Both the position numbers and the translations under genes were made by a program. A model generated the notes under the pieces. That model was not told the DNA's origin. It was given only the letters and a program-made list of their open reading frames with translations, and searched no databases. 37,742 nucleotides of DNA from Herbinix sp. (GTDB lineage Bacteria > Bacillota > Clostridia > Lachnospirales > Lachnospiraceae). Location of the stretch: NCBI GenBank assembly GCA_028701595.1, contig JAQVQL010000003.1:1-37742 (forward strand), in the 5' to 3' direction. Shown here one piece after another: positions 34,752 to 37,742 of this stretch (its first letter is position 1; each line of letters opens with the position of its first letter).

Positions 34752-35624
34752 ATGAGTAATTCCGAAACATCAGATTATAAAAGCAGCACATTTAAGATGA
34801 TAATTAAGCGCTTTCGTAAACATAAGCTAGCAGTGGCAAGCTTGTATTTTCTGTGTATCATGACACTACTTGCATTACTTGCGCCTATTATTTCGCCCTA
34901 TAATCCTAATCAGGTAAGTACATCCTTCTCATCTCCTCCTTCTTTAGCGCACTGGCTTGGTACGGACCAGATAGGGAGGGATATGTTAAGTAGAATTTTA
35001 TATGCCACTAGAATATCTTTGTTTGTCGGGTTTGCTGCGACTGTCGTATCTACTGTAATCGGTGTAATACTGGGATTGATTGCGGGATATTTTGGTGGAG
35101 TGGTTGATATAATTATAATGCGTATAACGGATACTATTATGTCATTTCCTTATATTCTTCTTGTGCTTGTGGCAGCATCCATATTTGGAGCGGGATTATG
35201 GAATATTATTTTGATACTTGGCTTTGTGGATTGGCCAGGTGCGGCGAGATTGGTTCGCGGAAATGTTCTATCTCTTCGAGAAACCAATTTTGTGAAAGGA
35301 AATGTGGTTGCGGGAATGCCAAATAGATATATTCTATTTTCCGAGATTCTTCCAAATACTATAGGTCCCGTTCTGATATATGCTACTTCGGTATTTGCCA
35401 TATCCATACTTGATGAGGCAGCACTAAGCTTTCTTGGCATGGGTGTTCAGCCTCCAACCGCAAGTCTTGGAAATATATTAAACGGAGCAGAATCCATAAC
35501 AATACTCACCAGTAAGTTTTGGTTATGGATACCAGCAGGTGTTCTAATAATATTACTTGTTGTAAGCATAAACTTTGTCGGTGATGCACTTCGAGATGCA
35601 ATTGATCCGTCGGCAAAGGAATAA
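34752..35624 (+). CDS. Oligopeptide ABC transporter permease (OppC/DppC-like)
   Basis: HWLGTDQIGRDMLSRILYATRISLFVGFAATVVSTVIGVILGLIAGYFGG, EAALSFLGMGVQPPTASLGNIL. Confidence 0.93.
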   Translation: MSNSETSDYKSSTFKMIIKRFRKHKLAVASLYFLCIMTLLALLAPIISPYNPNQVSTSFSSPPSLAHWLGTDQIGRDMLSRILYATRISLFVGFAATVVSTVIGVILGLIAGYFGGVVDIIIMRITDTIMSFPYILLVLVAASIFGAGLWNIILILGFVDWPGAARLVRGNVLSLRETNFVKGNVVAGMPNRYILFSEILPNTIGPVLIYATSVFAISILDEAALSFLGMGVQPPTASLGNILNGAESITILTSKFWLWIPAGVLIILLVVSINFVGDALRDAIDPSAKE

Positions 35625-36005
35625 TATTATAGGTGGATATCTTATCAATAATTGGATAGAATAGTATATAAAGGGGTTGCCTTAGAAGTACCAGTAAACA
35701 TTTGAAGGGTACATAGAGGTGGCCTTTTCTGATTATTTAACCAAAATATGGTAATATATGTTGGCTAAATGCACTAATACATTGCCTAATAGCTTTATAA
35801 AAATTCCACAAAATTAACAAAAGTCCTTATTACCACTAACAAAAGAAGCCTATTTCTGTTATAATGTATTATAGAAGAGAATATTCTTTTCAAATCCATT
35901 GTTTTGTAAGTCGTTGACATCAAACGACTAACATATAGATTTAAGGCTTAAAATTGTTTGATATGATACTTGTGTTGGCTTTTCAGAGAAGATAGGAGAG
36001 ATTAA

Positions 36006-36518
36006 ATGTATGAATTAGGAGACTATATTATCTACGGTAACCATGGTGTGTGTAAGGTGGAAGAGATAGGCAGCCTTAATATATCGGGTATGGATAAAAG
36101 TATAGAATGCTATACACTTCAACCAGTATTTTCAAAGGCGAGCACCTTATATACACCCGTAGATAATGATAAAGTATCTATGAGAAAAGTGATCTCTAAT
36201 GAAGAAGCAACCGAATTGCTAAAGCAAATTCCGGATGCTCCCTTACTTTGGATAGAGAATGATAAGCAAAGGGAAGAGGCTTATAAGGAAGCCCTAAGAG
36301 AACGCGACTGTTTGGACTGGGTGAAGATTATAAAGACTCTTTATGTAAGAAAGCAAGAGCGTTTGTCTCAGGGTAAGAAGCTGACATTTACAGATGAAAA
36401 GTATCTGGGTATTGCTCAGGATTTTCTCTATGGTGAGCTTTCCATTGCTATGGACATAGATAAGGATGAAGTAGAAAACTTAGTTATGGATTGCCTAGAG
36501 CAACTTAATGCTGTGTAA
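36006..36518 (+). CDS. CarD-family transcriptional regulator
   Basis: MYELGDYIIYGNHGVCKVEEIGSL...YTLQPVFSKASTLYTPVDNDKVSMRKVISNEEA, CarD/CdnL RID pattern. Confidence 0.9.
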   Translation: MYELGDYIIYGNHGVCKVEEIGSLNISGMDKSIECYTLQPVFSKASTLYTPVDNDKVSMRKVISNEEATELLKQIPDAPLLWIENDKQREEAYKEALRERDCLDWVKIIKTLYVRKQERLSQGKKLTFTDEKYLGIAQDFLYGELSIAMDIDKDEVENLVMDCLEQLNAV

Positions 36519-36632
36519 TAGCATGTAATAAGCGGAGTTCATATTCTCTTATTATATAACCTATGACTTATATAACAAATAAATATATTCTATTTGCTCC
36601 AAGTGAAAGGATTTGTTAACATTAATTAAGGC

Positions 36633-37505
36633 TTGAATTTAGTTAATTCACAGCTTAATATGTTAATGATAAGAGGGGATTATATGAAGAAAACCAAGAT
36701 GTTCGGGGCAATTTTAATCATAATACTTCTTTTTACATCCTGTTCACAAAAGGAGACAGACACTATGAACAACGACAAGAATACAGATACTATACCCACA
36801 GAAGTACCGGCAGATCCTACATCTACACCTACACCAGAACCAACTCCCGAGCCTACACCGACAGAGGTACCTGAGATTGATTATTCTGATAAGAAGATTG
36901 TGGCATTGACCTTTGATGACGGTCCGAATTTGGAGATTACACCTCAGATTTTGGACATATTAGAGGAGAAAGAAGTAGTTGCTTCATTTTTTCTTATTGG
37001 TAAGTACGTTACGGAAGATACAAAGCCTATAATGGAAAGGCAATTGGAGCTTGATTGTGAAATCGCTAATCATTCCTGGAATCATAACTCAATGAATGCA
37101 TATACTGCCGAAGATAATATCGATGAGATACAAAGGACCAATGAAATCATCGAAGAGATGGTAGGTGTAACACCAAAGTTTTTCAGACCACCATTTATTT
37201 CTACAAGTCCGACCATGTTTGAAGCTATTGACCTTCCGTTTATAAATGGAATTAATTGTGAAGACTGGAGTGCCAATATAACTGCAGAGCAAAGAGTCGA
37301 AAGAATACTGACTAATGTTAAGGATGGGGATATTGTACTTCTTCATGATTTCAATGGTAATAAGAACACAGTGGACGCTTTAGGTGAAATGATTGATGGA
37401 CTGATAGAGGATGGATATGCTCTTGTTACTGTAAGTAAGCTTTTTGAATTAAAGGGTGTAGACCCTAACCAAGAAAATAAATTATGGACCAATCCAAGTT
37501 GGTAA
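36633..37505 (+). CDS. Polysaccharide deacetylase (NodB/CE4) lipoprotein; likely start ATG 36684
   Basis: MKKTKMFGAILIIILLFTSCSQKE lipobox, PTPEPTPEPTPTEVP linker, KIVALTFDDGPNLEITPQILDIL, EIANHSWNH, FFRPPF, DIVLLHD. Confidence 0.93.
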   Translation: MNLVNSQLNMLMIRGDYMKKTKMFGAILIIILLFTSCSQKETDTMNNDKNTDTIPTEVPADPTSTPTPEPTPEPTPTEVPEIDYSDKKIVALTFDDGPNLEITPQILDILEEKEVVASFFLIGKYVTEDTKPIMERQLELDCEIANHSWNHNSMNAYTAEDNIDEIQRTNEIIEEMVGVTPKFFRPPFISTSPTMFEAIDLPFINGINCEDWSANITAEQRVERILTNVKDGDIVLLHDFNGNKNTVDALGEMIDGLIEDGYALVTVSKLFELKGVDPNQENKLWTNPSW

Positions 37506-37529
37506 TTTTGACATAAAACTTTCCTAAAT

Positions 37530-37579
37530 CAAGAACATGGCATAGAAGATAAACTTTTAGCCATGTTCTTGGTTTTTTA
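37530..37579 (+). terminator. Intrinsic terminator after the deacetylase gene
   Basis: CAAGAACATGGC (37530-37541) / GCCATGTTCTTG (37560-37571), perfect 12-bp stem, then gTTTTTTat. Confidence 0.88.
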
Positions 37580-37601
37580 TAGTATATTAATTAAAATATA
37601 G

Positions 37602-37630
37602 TTGACAAAACCTAAGGAATAATGTATATT
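37602..37630 (+). promoter_or_regulatory. Promoter for a gene beyond the right edge
   Basis: TTGACA 37602-37607, 17-bp spacer, TATATT 37625-37630. Confidence 0.55.
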
Positions 37631-37742
37631 AATAAAATGCAATGAATAAATATACGAAATATAATGTATTTATTAACACAACTAAGAACACTCGTAACTA
37701 TATTAATAAGAGGTTCAAAGGATAATACGATATGAGGTGTAT

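Noticed and set aside
29993-35624. Oligopeptide transporter as the uptake system for the NRPS product
   Set aside because: It is separated by about 8 kb of unrelated and mobile DNA, has its own promoter and looks like an ordinary peptide permease; no sequence link to the NRPS locus.
1-37742. CRISPR arrays, tRNA or rRNA genes
   Set aside because: No regularly spaced identical repeats, tRNA cloverleaf or rRNA sequence was noticed by eye; a tRNAscan/CRISPR search would be needed to be certain.

Overview
AT-rich Firmicutes/Clostridia-like chromosomal window (Lachnospiraceae-like by protein character; taxonomy is an inference). Positions 1-21.2 kb hold the 3' part of a non-ribosomal peptide biosynthetic locus. 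It contains a giant NRPS reading A(partial)-PCP-[Cy-A-PCP]x3-TE, in which all three complete A domains read out a cysteine-type specificity code (DLYN(L/M)SLIWK by my hand alignment), predicting three consecutive Cys-derived thiazolines. It is followed by a type II thioesterase, two ABC exporter systems, a PadR/DUF1048 regulatory pair, a single-ORF AccD-AccA fusion and a Sfp-type PPTase. The NRPS frame carries an amber codon inside the first (partial) A domain, at the Trp position of the YGPTETTIW motif. The 3' flank is a mosaic of decayed mobile elements: a tyrosine recombinase pseudogene hidden upstream of accDA, an IS256-family transposase with two in-frame stops, a serine-recombinase remnant, and a 5' fragment of a group IIC-like intron sitting directly on a terminator T-tract. 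These are mixed with an amidase, XRE regulators, a Phd/RelE-type TA locus whose toxin is frameshifted at a (TA)5 run, a MATE pump, a GNAT protein, an oligopeptide ABC operon, a CarD-like regulator and a polysaccharide deacetylase lipoprotein. No CRISPR array, tRNA or rRNA was recognised. All assignments are from reading motifs by eye; no searches were run.
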